NCBI GenBank assembly: GCA_030951095.1
Contig: JAUZQI010000161.1
Location: 1-5,248 of the forward strand
Origin: Mariprofundus sp.
GTDB taxonomy: Bacteria; Pseudomonadota; Zetaproteobacteria; Mariprofundales; Mariprofundaceae
Length of the DNA stretch: 5,248 nt
Reading direction: 5' to 3'
Shown here piece after piece: positions 1 to 5,248 of this stretch; position 1 is the stretch's first letter; each line of letters begins with the position of its first letter. The notes under the pieces were generated by a model. It searched no databases. It worked only from the letters and a program-made list of their open reading frames with translations, and had not been told where the DNA came from. The translations under genes and the position numbers were made by a program.

Positions 1-220
1 GCCGGGTAGCCATGTGCGTCTCTCCGCCGGCCGCGAAGCTATGTCCGAAGAGATGCAGTCTCTCTGCTTCCTGGCTGGTGCCAATTCAATTTTCTACGGT
101 GAGAAACTACTCACCACCGGCAATCAGGATGCCGAAAACGATCAGAAGCTGTTTGCCAAACTCGGTCTTCGCCCGATGGAGAACCCGGTACCATCCAGCC
201 GCCGCATGGTGAATGCTTAA
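1..220 (+). CDS. bioB: Biotin synthase, C-terminal fragment (5' end outside window)
   Basis: BioB is a radical-SAM iron-sulfur enzyme that inserts sulfur into dethiobiotin in the last step of biotin synthesis in the cytoplasm. Only the last 72 residues are present; the frame is open from base 2 and ends at TAA 218-220. They match the conserved BioB tail: VRLSAGRE, then a stretch with [12 protein letters not shown], then KLLTTGN, followed by a variable end containing LGLRPMENP. The cysteine in CFLAGAN is in the usual place. The radical-SAM CxxxCxxC motif lies upstream of the window and cannot be checked. The gene converges with the small minus-strand gene that begins 30 bp after its stop. No bio-pathway partner is visible downstream, so bioB is either alone or the last gene of its operon. 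A T-run at 244-249 follows the stop, but no convincing stem precedes it. Confidence 0.95.
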   Translation, partial: PGSHVRLSAGREAMSEEMQSLCFLAGANSIFYGEKLLTTGNQDAENDQKLFAKLGLRPMENPVPSSRRMVNA

Positions 221-250
221 CGGCAACGAAGATCCCGCGCGAATTTTTTG

Positions 251-619
251 TCATGTTCTTTTTGATGGAAAAACTATAGGTATAGTGAACTTGATACGTG
301 ATTGAGAACCTGATGTAGATGAAGACTCACCGCTTGCGCCAATCCCAATTGACATAACAGACACCTTAATTCCTGCATTGGTTGATTCACCTTCTTGTAC
401 CGTAACTGCAACATCAAATTCTACCTTCTCTACAACGCGAGTAGGATCATCTTGAAGTGCAGGGCTTAGAGTTCTGCCATATGCTTGTGAATTATCACTG
501 TTCACAACGATCTCAGTCGGGTTAACAATTGCATCTGTATCTGATAAGGTTTCATTAGCATCAATGATTCCTTCAGCTATCTGAGATAACGAATTTTTCA
601 CAAAATCTTTTAAATCCAT
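251..619 (-). CDS. Small AT-rich orphan protein of unknown function, possibly Trypco2-like
   Basis: This encodes 122 residues. Residues 1-24 look like an amphipathic helix (MDLKDFVKNSLSQIAEGI), followed by a polar, variable linker at about 25-60. The C-terminal half is beta-rich: strand VEKVEFDVAVTV at 63-74, strand GIKVSVMSIGIG at 83-94, a Ser/Gly-rich turn at 95-107, and SRIKFTIPIVFP at 107-118. There is no signal peptide, membrane segment, cysteine or catalytic motif. From memory, this helix plus beta layout resembles uncharacterised small proteins related to the trypsin-co-occurring domain 2 (Trypco2), reported near conflict-system proteases; no search was run and no such protease is nearby. 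A good ribosome site AGAGGA (626-631) lies 6 nt before the ATG and supports the start. GC is about 38%, well below the flanking genes, suggesting horizontal acquisition. Function unknown. Confidence 0.8.
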   Translation of the reverse strand: MDLKDFVKNSLSQIAEGIIDANETLSDTDAIVNPTEIVVNSDNSQAYGRTLSPALQDDPTRVVEKVEFDVAVTVQEGESTNAGIKVSVMSIGIGASGESSSTSGSQSRIKFTIPIVFPSKRT

Positions 620-813
620 ATCCCATCCTCTTGATGCTTGTGGTTTCTATTTTATTTCGCATTGCTCTCTTTGCACACTCCACATAATTAGCACTTCTAA
701 ATGGGTGAGCTTTCACAGGATTGCAGAATAAAGGCAAGGGTGGACAGTCAGGCACATGCATGTCACATGACCACAAAAGAGAGTATGCAACAATGATGTA
801 AGAACTCAATCAT

Positions 814-1485
814 TCATCCTTTCGGTTTCTCGACAATCAGTACTCTGAATGGCCACAGAGGAATGCCAATCATGGTATTCAGTACTATTTTCCCGCCTGC
901 CTGTTCCAGCGCTGAGTTCACATCGACGACCCGGCACCCCATGGAGAGGGATGGTATTTTCCAGGCGATATCTTCTACTCTGTCAGCCAGCCATTTAACT
1001 GCAGGGCTGGTTGGTTCGGTGGAATGGGCGATGCCGATCCGGCCTCCCGGTTTGATGACCCGATACATTTCAAGCGCTCCTGCGGCGGGGTTATAAAGCG
1101 GGCACAGGCTGTAGGTTGAAAGGGCGACATCGAAGTGAGCATCTGCAAAAGGCAGGTGGCACATATCCCCAGTTTCAAAACGGATGTTTGTGACTAGCTG
1201 TTCCCTCACCACTTTTTCACGGGCGACAGCGATCATTTCATCACAGAGGTCGAAGAAGGTGATGCTACCGGAGAAGCCTGCTTTTCGGGCAGCCAGAATA
1301 CCGGTTGATCCGGTTCCTGCTCCGGCATCCAGCACGGTATCACCGGGATGGATTGTGCGGTCAACCACCATGCGCCTGCCACGCTGATCGGATTTGGCTG
1401 TGATGAATCCGTGTTGCAAATCGTAACGATGGGCGATCTGTTTGTAGATTTTCTTCAGTTGGTCGATTTCTAATGCCGTGCGCAT
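814..1485 (-). CDS. Class I SAM-dependent methyltransferase, UbiE/COQ5-like, substrate unknown
   Basis: The 223-residue cytoplasmic protein has a Rossmann-type methyltransferase fold. The N-terminal segment with YKQIAHRYD (residues 14-22) is like the UbiE family's YD region. Motif I is VLDAGAGTG (51-59), which binds SAM. An acidic residue ending strand 2 is Asp79 in FFDLCDEM. GDMCHLPF (106-113) is the adenine-contacting loop, FDVALS (118-123) is motif II-like, and EMYRVIKPGGRIGIAH (139-154) is motif III. The C-terminal third, which usually sets substrate choice, is not recognisable to me, so quinone, lipid or small-molecule methylation are all possible. The length is slightly under that of typical UbiE (about 250), and this is more likely a paralogue than the housekeeping enzyme. 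A GAGG site (1493-1496) lies 7 nt before the ATG, with an extended -10 promoter further upstream. The AT-rich orphan gene lies downstream on the same strand after 194 bp. Confidence 0.85.
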   Translation of the reverse strand: MRTALEIDQLKKIYKQIAHRYDLQHGFITAKSDQRGRRMVVDRTIHPGDTVLDAGAGTGSTGILAARKAGFSGSITFFDLCDEMIAVAREKVVREQLVTNIRFETGDMCHLPFADAHFDVALSTYSLCPLYNPAAGALEMYRVIKPGGRIGIAHSTEPTSPAVKWLADRVEDIAWKIPSLSMGCRVVDVNSALEQAGGKIVLNTMIGIPLWPFRVLIVEKPKG

Positions 1486-1522
1486 ATGATCGCCTCGTTT
1501 AACAGATTGATCCTGTACTATG

Positions 1523-1531
1523 ATTATAGCA
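1523..1531 (-). promoter_or_regulatory. Extended -10 promoter for the methyltransferase gene
   Basis: Read on the minus strand the site is TGCTATAAT: a perfect TATAAT hexamer preceded by the TGn extension. No good -35 box sits 16-18 bp upstream (best is CTGTTT or CCTGTT), which is typical of extended -10 promoters. The inferred transcript start is near 1516, giving a leader of about 30 nt to the ATG at 1485 that includes the GAGG ribosome site. Confidence 0.55.
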
Positions 1532-1581
1532 GTGATTTACACAAAAACAGGCATTTGTCAGTGTTGCTTGAACAATAGAAA

Positions 1582-1587
1582 AGAGGA
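1582..1587 (+). promoter_or_regulatory. Ribosome binding site fixing the Dabb gene start
   Basis: AGAGGA lies 7 nt before the ATG at 1595. The frame is open further upstream, with another ATG at 1520, but that one has no ribosome site and would add 25 residues that do not resemble the family. This site selects 1595. Confidence 0.7.
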
Positions 1588-1594
1588 ACTGGAC

Positions 1595-1876
1595 ATGGTC
1601 AGACATATTGTGATGTGGAAATTGAGAGACAAGGCTGATGCGGTTGATATTAAGACGCGTCTTGAGGCCTTGGCAGGAAAAATCCCCGGCTTGCTGAATA
1701 TCGAGGTCGGCATTGATTTTCTCGAATCTGAACAATCCGCCGATATGGTACTGTACGCTGAGCTGGAAAGCCGGGGCGCGTTGGAAACCTATCAATCACA
1801 TCCGGAACATCAGGCTGTCGTTCCACTCGTTAAAGCGGCAGCGATTGCCCGCACTGTGGTGGATTACGAAGTTTAA
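1595..1876 (+). CDS. Dabb-family stress-responsive alpha/beta-barrel protein
   Basis: This 93-residue protein fits the small dimeric ferredoxin-like Dabb family (stress responsive A/B barrel). The hallmarks are the opening strand VRHIVMWKL (2-10) with His4; a helix at about 15-30 ending in KIPGLLNIEVGID, where the family usually has a PGV-type turn before strand 2; strand ADMVLYAELES (49-59); and the signature YQSHPEHQ (66-73) with His69 and His72, followed by a helix and a closing strand ARTVVDYEV. Some relatives act in stress responses and a few in olivetolic-acid-type cyclisation, but most bacterial members have no assigned reaction, so no substrate can be named. The start at 1595 begins exactly at the conserved first strand. 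The gene is transcribed away from the methyltransferase and ends 10 bp before the convergent engB stop. Confidence 0.88.
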   Translation: MVRHIVMWKLRDKADAVDIKTRLEALAGKIPGLLNIEVGIDFLESEQSADMVLYAELESRGALETYQSHPEHQAVVPLVKAAAIARTVVDYEV

Positions 1877-1886
1877 CTGTCGCGAT

Positions 1887-2498
1887 TTAATTTTGTTGAA
1901 GCGTTTCCTGTTGAATCACAGTGCGCAGCTTGTCGATGCCCGTGCCCTTGAAGCTGGATGTCGGAATTGGACTGAGCATGCCGCCCATTGCATCAGTCAT
2001 TTCCTTGAGCCGTTTGCTACGTTGATTGCCGGATAATTTATCCGCCTTGGTGGCTATTGGCAGCCAGCGCAACCCTCCTTCATTGAGCCATTCAATCAGT
2101 TGCAGATCAGAATCTTTGGGGCCGTGACGGATATCGAGCAGCATCAGCACCAGCTTCAAATCAGCATGGGCCAGATAACTTTCAATCATATTGATCCAGC
2201 GCTTCTGCTCTTTTTTAGGTGCCCGCGCATAACCATAGCCGGGCAAATCGACAACCAGCAATTCAGAATCGACATCGAACAGATTGAGCAATCGGGTGCA
2301 GCCCGGGTTTTTGGAGGTTTTGACCAGCCCCTTGCGCCCGAATAGTGCATTCATTAACGATGATTTTCCGACATTGGAATGACCAGCCACAGCAATTTGC
2401 GGCAGATCAATATCCGGAAACTGGCTTGAATCGGCCACTGACTGCAAAAAATGCGTATTGGGCCAGTGAATGTCCCGATGCTTGCTTGAATTTGTCAT
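1887..2498 (-). CDS. engB: Ribosome-biogenesis GTP-binding protein YihA/YsxC (EngB)
   Basis: EngB is a TRAFAC-class GTPase that helps late assembly of the 50S ribosomal subunit and is essential in many bacteria. The 203-residue length is normal. G motifs appear in order: G1 GHSNVGKSS (39-47), G2 Thr68 in NPGCTRLLN, G3 DLPGYGYA (84-91, diagnostic for this family), the family motif LLDIRHGPKDSD (120-131), G4 TKADK (150-154), and G5 TSSFKGTG (180-187). The family usually reads GRSN in G1 and PGRTQ or PGKTQ around G2; here His40 and Cys67 replace the basic residues, while the nucleotide-contacting Lys45, Ser46 and Thr68 are kept. The ATG at 2498 fits the typical N-terminal length, but no clear purine-rich ribosome site precedes it and the frame stays open upstream. 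The gene is divergent from dusB across 142 bp. Confidence 0.96.
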   Translation of the reverse strand: MTNSSKHRDIHWPNTHFLQSVADSSQFPDIDLPQIAVAGHSNVGKSSLMNALFGRKGLVKTSKNPGCTRLLNLFDVDSELLVVDLPGYGYARAPKKEQKRWINMIESYLAHADLKLVLMLLDIRHGPKDSDLQLIEWLNEGGLRWLPIATKADKLSGNQRSKRLKEMTDAMGGMLSPIPTSSFKGTGIDKLRTVIQQETLQQN

Positions 2499-2562
2499 GC
2501 CGCGAAGCTGACAATAGATCAGAACAGCCGCAAGCGATAAGCGTGTAAGACAACAACAGACA

Positions 2563-2571
2563 TGATATATG
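2563..2571 (+). promoter_or_regulatory. Possible extended -10 promoter for dusB-ntrB-ntrC
   Basis: TGATATATG has a TGn extension followed by TATATG, which matches the -10 consensus at four of six positions. The -35 region (about 2543-2548) is poor. It would start transcription near 2578, leaving a leader of roughly 60 nt to the chosen dusB ATG. It is the best candidate I see in the engB/dusB spacer, but it is weak. Confidence 0.25.
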
Positions 2572-2628
2572 CGGTTAAAGCTGGTGAATTTTCAGCAGGC
2601 AGCTAAGCTTGCACATTTTTTAGGCAAC

Positions 2629-2632
2629 AGGA
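2629..2632 (+). promoter_or_regulatory. Ribosome binding site deciding the dusB start
   Basis: AGGA lies 8 nt before the ATG at 2641. An in-frame ATG also occurs at 2569, but it has no ribosome site, overlaps the candidate -10 promoter, and would add 24 residues unlike any DusB N-terminus. Confidence 0.6.
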
Positions 2633-2640
2633 CGCATCGC

Positions 2641-3711
2641 ATGACAACACAGTTGCTGCCCGGGTTCACATTGGGCAACCACCACATTGATGTACCACTT
2701 GTGCTGGCTCCGATGGCTGGCATTACCGACCTGCCGTTTCGCAAGATTTGCAAACGTTTCGGGGTTGGTCTGGTGGTGTCCGAGATGATTGCCTCCCGTG
2801 CTGTGGATATGGGTCGCGAGCGAACTGAACGCATGGCTGAGCTGGGTGATGATGAACATCCGGCATCCATTCAAATTGCTGGATCTGGCCCGGTTTTTGT
2901 GACCGAGGCGGCGCGCTGGGCAGTTGGACACGGCGCTGATTTCGTGGATATCAATATGGGTTGCCCGGTCAAGAAAATCTGCAAACAGGTAGCCGGATCG
3001 GCCATGCTCAAGGATGAAAAACTGGTGGCGCGAGTGCTGGAAGCTGTAGTCAAAGCGGTTGATGTGCCGGTAACGCTGAAAATACGTACAGGTTGGGATG
3101 ATCAATGCAAAAATGTCGAGAATATTGCCCATATTGCCGAAGCCAGCGGTATTCAGATGCTGACGGTACACGGGAGAACCCGCGCCCAGATGTTTCATGG
3201 ACATGCCTGTTGGGAAGATATTGGTCGGGCCAAGGCCGCCATCTCAATTCCGGTCATCGGCAACGGGGATATCATCGATGCAGCATCCGCTCGTGAAATG
3301 ATTCGTATTTCCGGCTGTGACGGGGTGATGGTCGGGCGTGCTGTGCAGGGCAATCCGTGGGTACTGGGTGAAGTGCATGCGGTTTTGACCGGCAAGCCAC
3401 TGCCCGCACCACCCACTGCCAGCGAGCGCTGGTTAATCGTGAGTGAACATCTGCATCATCTGGCTGAACATCATGGTATCTGCACGGCAGCCAAATTGGC
3501 TCGCAAACATGTAATCTGGTACAGCAAGGGTTTGCATGGCTCGGCTGAATTTCGGCAAGTATTCCAGACCCTGACCGACTGGCAGCAGATGCTTGATGTA
3601 GCCGCCGGCTATTTTCTAGGCTTGAGCGGGCATGTACACCAGCACATGATTGATCATGTCATTGAGCCTGTGTGCAGACCGGCCTCACAGGAGGCTTCGC
3701 ATGCGATTTGA
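2641..3711 (+). CDS. dusB: tRNA-dihydrouridine synthase DusB (NifR3 family)
   Basis: DusB is an FMN-dependent enzyme that reduces specific uridines in the tRNA D-loop to dihydrouridine using NADPH. The 356-residue protein has a TIM-barrel FMN domain and a helical C-terminal tRNA-binding domain. Key motifs are LAPMAGITDLPFR (22-34, flavin site), GLVVSEM (43-49), IQIAG (77-81), DINMGCPVKK (103-112) with catalytic Cys108, LKIRTGW (146-152), TVHGRTR (175-181), PVIGNGDI (204-211), and GVMVGRAVQGNPW (228-240, phosphate-binding end of the barrel). The C-terminal region includes the usual RKH (residues 300-302). The length is slightly above the usual 320-350. It overlaps ntrB by 11 bp, and its last codons contain the ntrB ribosome site. 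This nifR3-ntrB-ntrC order is known in alphaproteobacteria and suggests co-transcription, although DusB is not itself known to act in nitrogen control. Confidence 0.96.
   Translation: MTTQLLPGFTLGNHHIDVPLVLAPMAGITDLPFRKICKRFGVGLVVSEMIASRAVDMGRERTERMAELGDDEHPASIQIAGSGPVFVTEAARWAVGHGADFVDINMGCPVKKICKQVAGSAMLKDEKLVARVLEAVVKAVDVPVTLKIRTGWDDQCKNVENIAHIAEASGIQMLTVHGRTRAQMFHGHACWEDIGRAKAAISIPVIGNGDIIDAASAREMIRISGCDGVMVGRAVQGNPWVLGEVHAVLTGKPLPAPPTASERWLIVSEHLHHLAEHHGICTAAKLARKHVIWYSKGLHGSAEFRQVFQTLTDWQQMLDVAAGYFLGLSGHVHQHMIDHVIEPVCRPASQEASHAI
3689..3694 (+). promoter_or_regulatory. Strong ribosome binding site for ntrB inside dusB
   Basis: A consensus AGGAGG lies 6 nt before the ATG at 3701, within the last codons of dusB. 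It decides the ntrB start: the in-frame ATGs upstream at 3650 and 3656 have no such site and lie further into dusB. Confidence 0.8.
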
Positions 3712-4759
3712 ACAGGTTCCGCTGTCAATTTTACCGCTACCAATGTTATTGCTCGATAGCGAGGCGCGTGTATTGCAGGCCAATCTGTTGGCGCAGGAGG
3801 CTTTGTGTAAATCCAGTCGGCAATTGGTTGGGCATCACCTGTCCGATATATTTTCCCCTTCTGGCGAGGTTGAGCGGCTGTTATCACTGCTCACGCCATA
3901 CGGTGGCGGTGTATCAGATCATCATGTCTGTATGCTGGATGGTGGTATGCCGGTATCGCTGCACCTGGGTATGCATGAGGGAGGGGTTGCCGCTATTTTT
4001 GTGCCGGAAGCACATCGCTCGGAGGTTGAGCGGCATGCCAAACGCCATGAAATGGCTGAAGCAGTGGCGCGAATCGCGCTGGAAATGGCGCATGAAGTGA
4101 AAAATCCACTGGCTGCGCTCAGAGGTGCCAGCCAGTGGTTGTCCGAGCAGGAGATGAATGCTGATGCCAAGGAGGCGGTTGAGCAGATGATTCACGGGGT
4201 GGATCGTATCCGCGACCGTATTGATGCTTTTTTGCAGGTCGGTCCGCGTGCGCCCGTGCAGATGGAGATGACCAATTTACACGCCCTGATTCAGGATGTT
4301 ATCCCGAATCGCGAGGGTCAGTATCCGGAGGACATTTATATCAGCCGGGTGTTTGATCCCAGCCTGCCCGATATTCTGGCCCATCCGGCTCGTTTGCGGC
4401 AGGCCTTTGAAAACCTGTGGCAAAATGCACTGGAGGCGGCGGGGAGTAAAATTGAATGGCAGACGCGTATGGCACCGCTGGTACATCTGCCTGGCCATCA
4501 GGGTAAAGTCGTGGAAATCAGCATCACCAATGATGGCGCCATGATTCCTGAAGAATTGCAGGATCGTTTGTTCGAGCCCTATATCACAGGTAAACAGCGT
4601 GGCAGCGGCCTGGGGCTGGCGCAGGTTGAGCGAGTCATGCTGGAGCATGGTGGCCGGGTAAATGTGAAAAGTGAAAACGGTCGCACCACCATGACCCTGC
4701 AACTGCCGGTCAAGGCACTGGGTGACGGGTCGAATAAACCCGGGGAGAAACAGCTATGA
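3701..4759 (+). CDS. ntrB: Nitrogen-regulation sensor histidine kinase NtrB
   Basis: The 352-residue soluble kinase is the usual NtrB length and has no membrane segments. Residues about 8-105 form a PAS-like sensor domain (PLPMLLLDSEARVLQAN). The dimerisation/phosphoacceptor domain carries the H-box AHEVKNPLAALRG (130-142) with His131. The ATPase domain has the N-box FENLWQNALEAAG (236-248) with Asn242, a G1 region NDGAMIP (277-283), F-box LFEPYIT (290-296), and G2 GSGLGLA (301-307). By family, NtrB autophosphorylates and passes phosphate to NtrC when nitrogen is low, and PII (GlnB/GlnK) turns this into phosphatase activity. Pairing with ntrC directly downstream (4-bp ATGA overlap) supports this identity over other PAS kinases. 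The G1 box is unusual: the typical DNGPGIP is replaced, so the usual adenine-binding Asp aligns with Asn277 and the second Gly with Met281. The start is set by the AGGAGG site. Confidence 0.92.
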   Translation: MRFEQVPLSILPLPMLLLDSEARVLQANLLAQEALCKSSRQLVGHHLSDIFSPSGEVERLLSLLTPYGGGVSDHHVCMLDGGMPVSLHLGMHEGGVAAIFVPEAHRSEVERHAKRHEMAEAVARIALEMAHEVKNPLAALRGASQWLSEQEMNADAKEAVEQMIHGVDRIRDRIDAFLQVGPRAPVQMEMTNLHALIQDVIPNREGQYPEDIYISRVFDPSLPDILAHPARLRQAFENLWQNALEAAGSKIEWQTRMAPLVHLPGHQGKVVEISITNDGAMIPEELQDRLFEPYITGKQRGSGLGLAQVERVMLEHGGRVNVKSENGRTTMTLQLPVKALGDGSNKPGEKQL

Positions 4760-5248
4760 AGGCTTTGATTATCGATGATGATGAAGGGATCCGCTGGGTT
4801 CTGGACAAGGTGCTACGTGAAGAAGGATTGACAGTGTTGCAGGCAGGTTCGATTGCTGAAGCGAAAACCGAACTGGCGAATCATGATAACATTAATATTG
4901 TATTCCTTGATGTGTATCTGCCCGATGGCAATGGCATGGATTTTCTTGCCACAGGCGCGATGCAAATGCCAGTGGTGTTATTAACGGCGGAAACCACGTT
5001 TGGCCATGCCGCCGAGGCTTATCGTATCGGCGCCATGGAATATTTGCCCAAACCGTTTGATCTGGGTGAAGTGCGCCAGCTGGTTCAGCGGGTACGACCG
5101 GTACAGGAACCGGCTATGGTCAAAACGAAAGGACAAAAAGACATGATTATCGGTCGTAGCCAGGCCATGCAAGATATGTTCCGTACGCTGGGACGCGTGG
5201 CAACCTCCGATTTAACCGTGCTCATTACCGGCGAATCGGGTACGGGCA
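4756..5248 (+). CDS. ntrC: Nitrogen-regulation response regulator NtrC, N-terminal part (3' end outside window)
   Basis: NtrC is a sigma-54 activator: phosphorylation of its receiver domain drives AAA+ oligomers that open promoters for nitrogen assimilation. The first 164 residues are visible. The receiver domain (about 1-117) has the acidic pocket Asp7, Asp8 and Asp9, phosphoacceptor Asp52 in FLDVYLPDGNG, Thr77 in LLTAETT, and Lys99 in YLPKPFD. After a short linker (118-129), the AAA+ domain begins with IIGRSQAMQDMF (131-142) and reaches the start of the Walker A loop, TGESGTG (158-164), where the window ends. GAFTGA, Walker B and the helix-turn-helix DNA-binding domain are not seen, so the full architecture is inferred. 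A GGAG site (4744-4747) lies 8 nt before the ATG, and the start overlaps the ntrB stop in ATGA, so translation is likely coupled. Another NtrC-like regulator (NtrX, HydG, AtoC type) is less likely given the NtrB partner. Confidence 0.93.
   Translation, partial: MKALIIDDDEGIRWVLDKVLREEGLTVLQAGSIAEAKTELANHDNINIVFLDVYLPDGNGMDFLATGAMQMPVVLLTAETTFGHAAEAYRIGAMEYLPKPFDLGEVRQLVQRVRPVQEPAMVKTKGQKDMIIGRSQAMQDMFRTLGRVATSDLTVLITGESGTG

Noticed and set aside
221..250. Intrinsic terminator after bioB
   Set aside because: A six-T run (244-249) follows GC-rich sequence, but the bases before it do not form a stem of useful length.
240..598. Nine-base direct repeat CGAATTTTT at 240-248 and 590-598 as insertion-site duplication
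   Set aside because: It is low-complexity and the second copy lies inside the orphan gene, not at the right edge of the AT-rich patch. Chance is the simpler explanation.
754..763. Palindrome ACATGCATGT as an operator
   Set aside because: It is a single short palindrome with no second copy, between two minus-strand genes and away from any recognised promoter.
2598..2612. Sigma-54-like element (GG...TTGC) upstream of dusB
   Set aside because: There are 11 bases between GG and GC, and sigma-54 promoters require 10. The downstream start would also fall almost on the ribosome site.
2569..2640. 24-residue N-terminal extension of DusB from ATG 2569
   Set aside because: It has no ribosome site, lacks family similarity and overlaps the candidate promoter; the ATG at 2641 has AGGA at proper spacing.
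2620..3204. Long minus-strand open frame opposite dusB
   Set aside because: It lies wholly inside dusB, whose full set of Dus motifs is on the plus strand. The shadow protein has no recognisable domain or ribosome site.
4277..4702. Minus-strand 141-codon frame opposite ntrB
   Set aside because: It is antisense to the conserved ATPase domain of ntrB and has no family resemblance.

Overview
The window looks like core chromosome of a proteobacterium (Pseudomonadota). It has mid-range GC (about 50-55% in the housekeeping genes, hand estimate) and a tightly packed dusB-ntrB-ntrC cluster. That order is well known from alphaproteobacteria (nifR3-ntrB-ntrC) and differs from the enteric dusB-fis and glnA-ntrB-ntrC arrangements. 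The exact lineage cannot be fixed from the sequence alone; a lineage outside the enterics, possibly Zetaproteobacteria, is only a guess.

Left part (1-1485): the 3' end of bioB (biotin synthase) reads rightward off the left edge. Converging on it from the right are two minus-strand genes: a small protein of unknown function (251-619) and a UbiE-like class I SAM methyltransferase (814-1485). The small gene and the 194 bp upstream of it are clearly AT-rich (about 38-41% GC) compared with both neighbours, so this 0.6 kb looks like an accessory insertion between ordinary genes.

Middle (1486-2640): a 109-bp divergent spacer carries a good extended -10 promoter for the methyltransferase. To its right is a small Dabb-family alpha/beta-barrel protein on the plus strand, which converges with only 10 bp to spare on engB (ribosome-assembly GTPase, minus strand). 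A 142-bp divergent spacer then separates engB from dusB.

Right part (2641-5248): dusB (tRNA-dihydrouridine synthase), ntrB (nitrogen-regulation histidine kinase) and ntrC (sigma-54-dependent response regulator, cut by the right edge) form an apparent operon. dusB and ntrB overlap by 11 bp, and ntrB and ntrC share an ATGA stop/start overlap, so translation is probably coupled. NtrB would sense the nitrogen signal, normally through PII, and phosphorylate NtrC at Asp52, which would activate sigma-54 promoters. The most unusual points are the AT-rich orphan gene beside bioB and a non-canonical G1 ATP-binding box in NtrB. I found no CRISPR array, tRNA, rRNA, insertion sequence or convincing intrinsic terminator.
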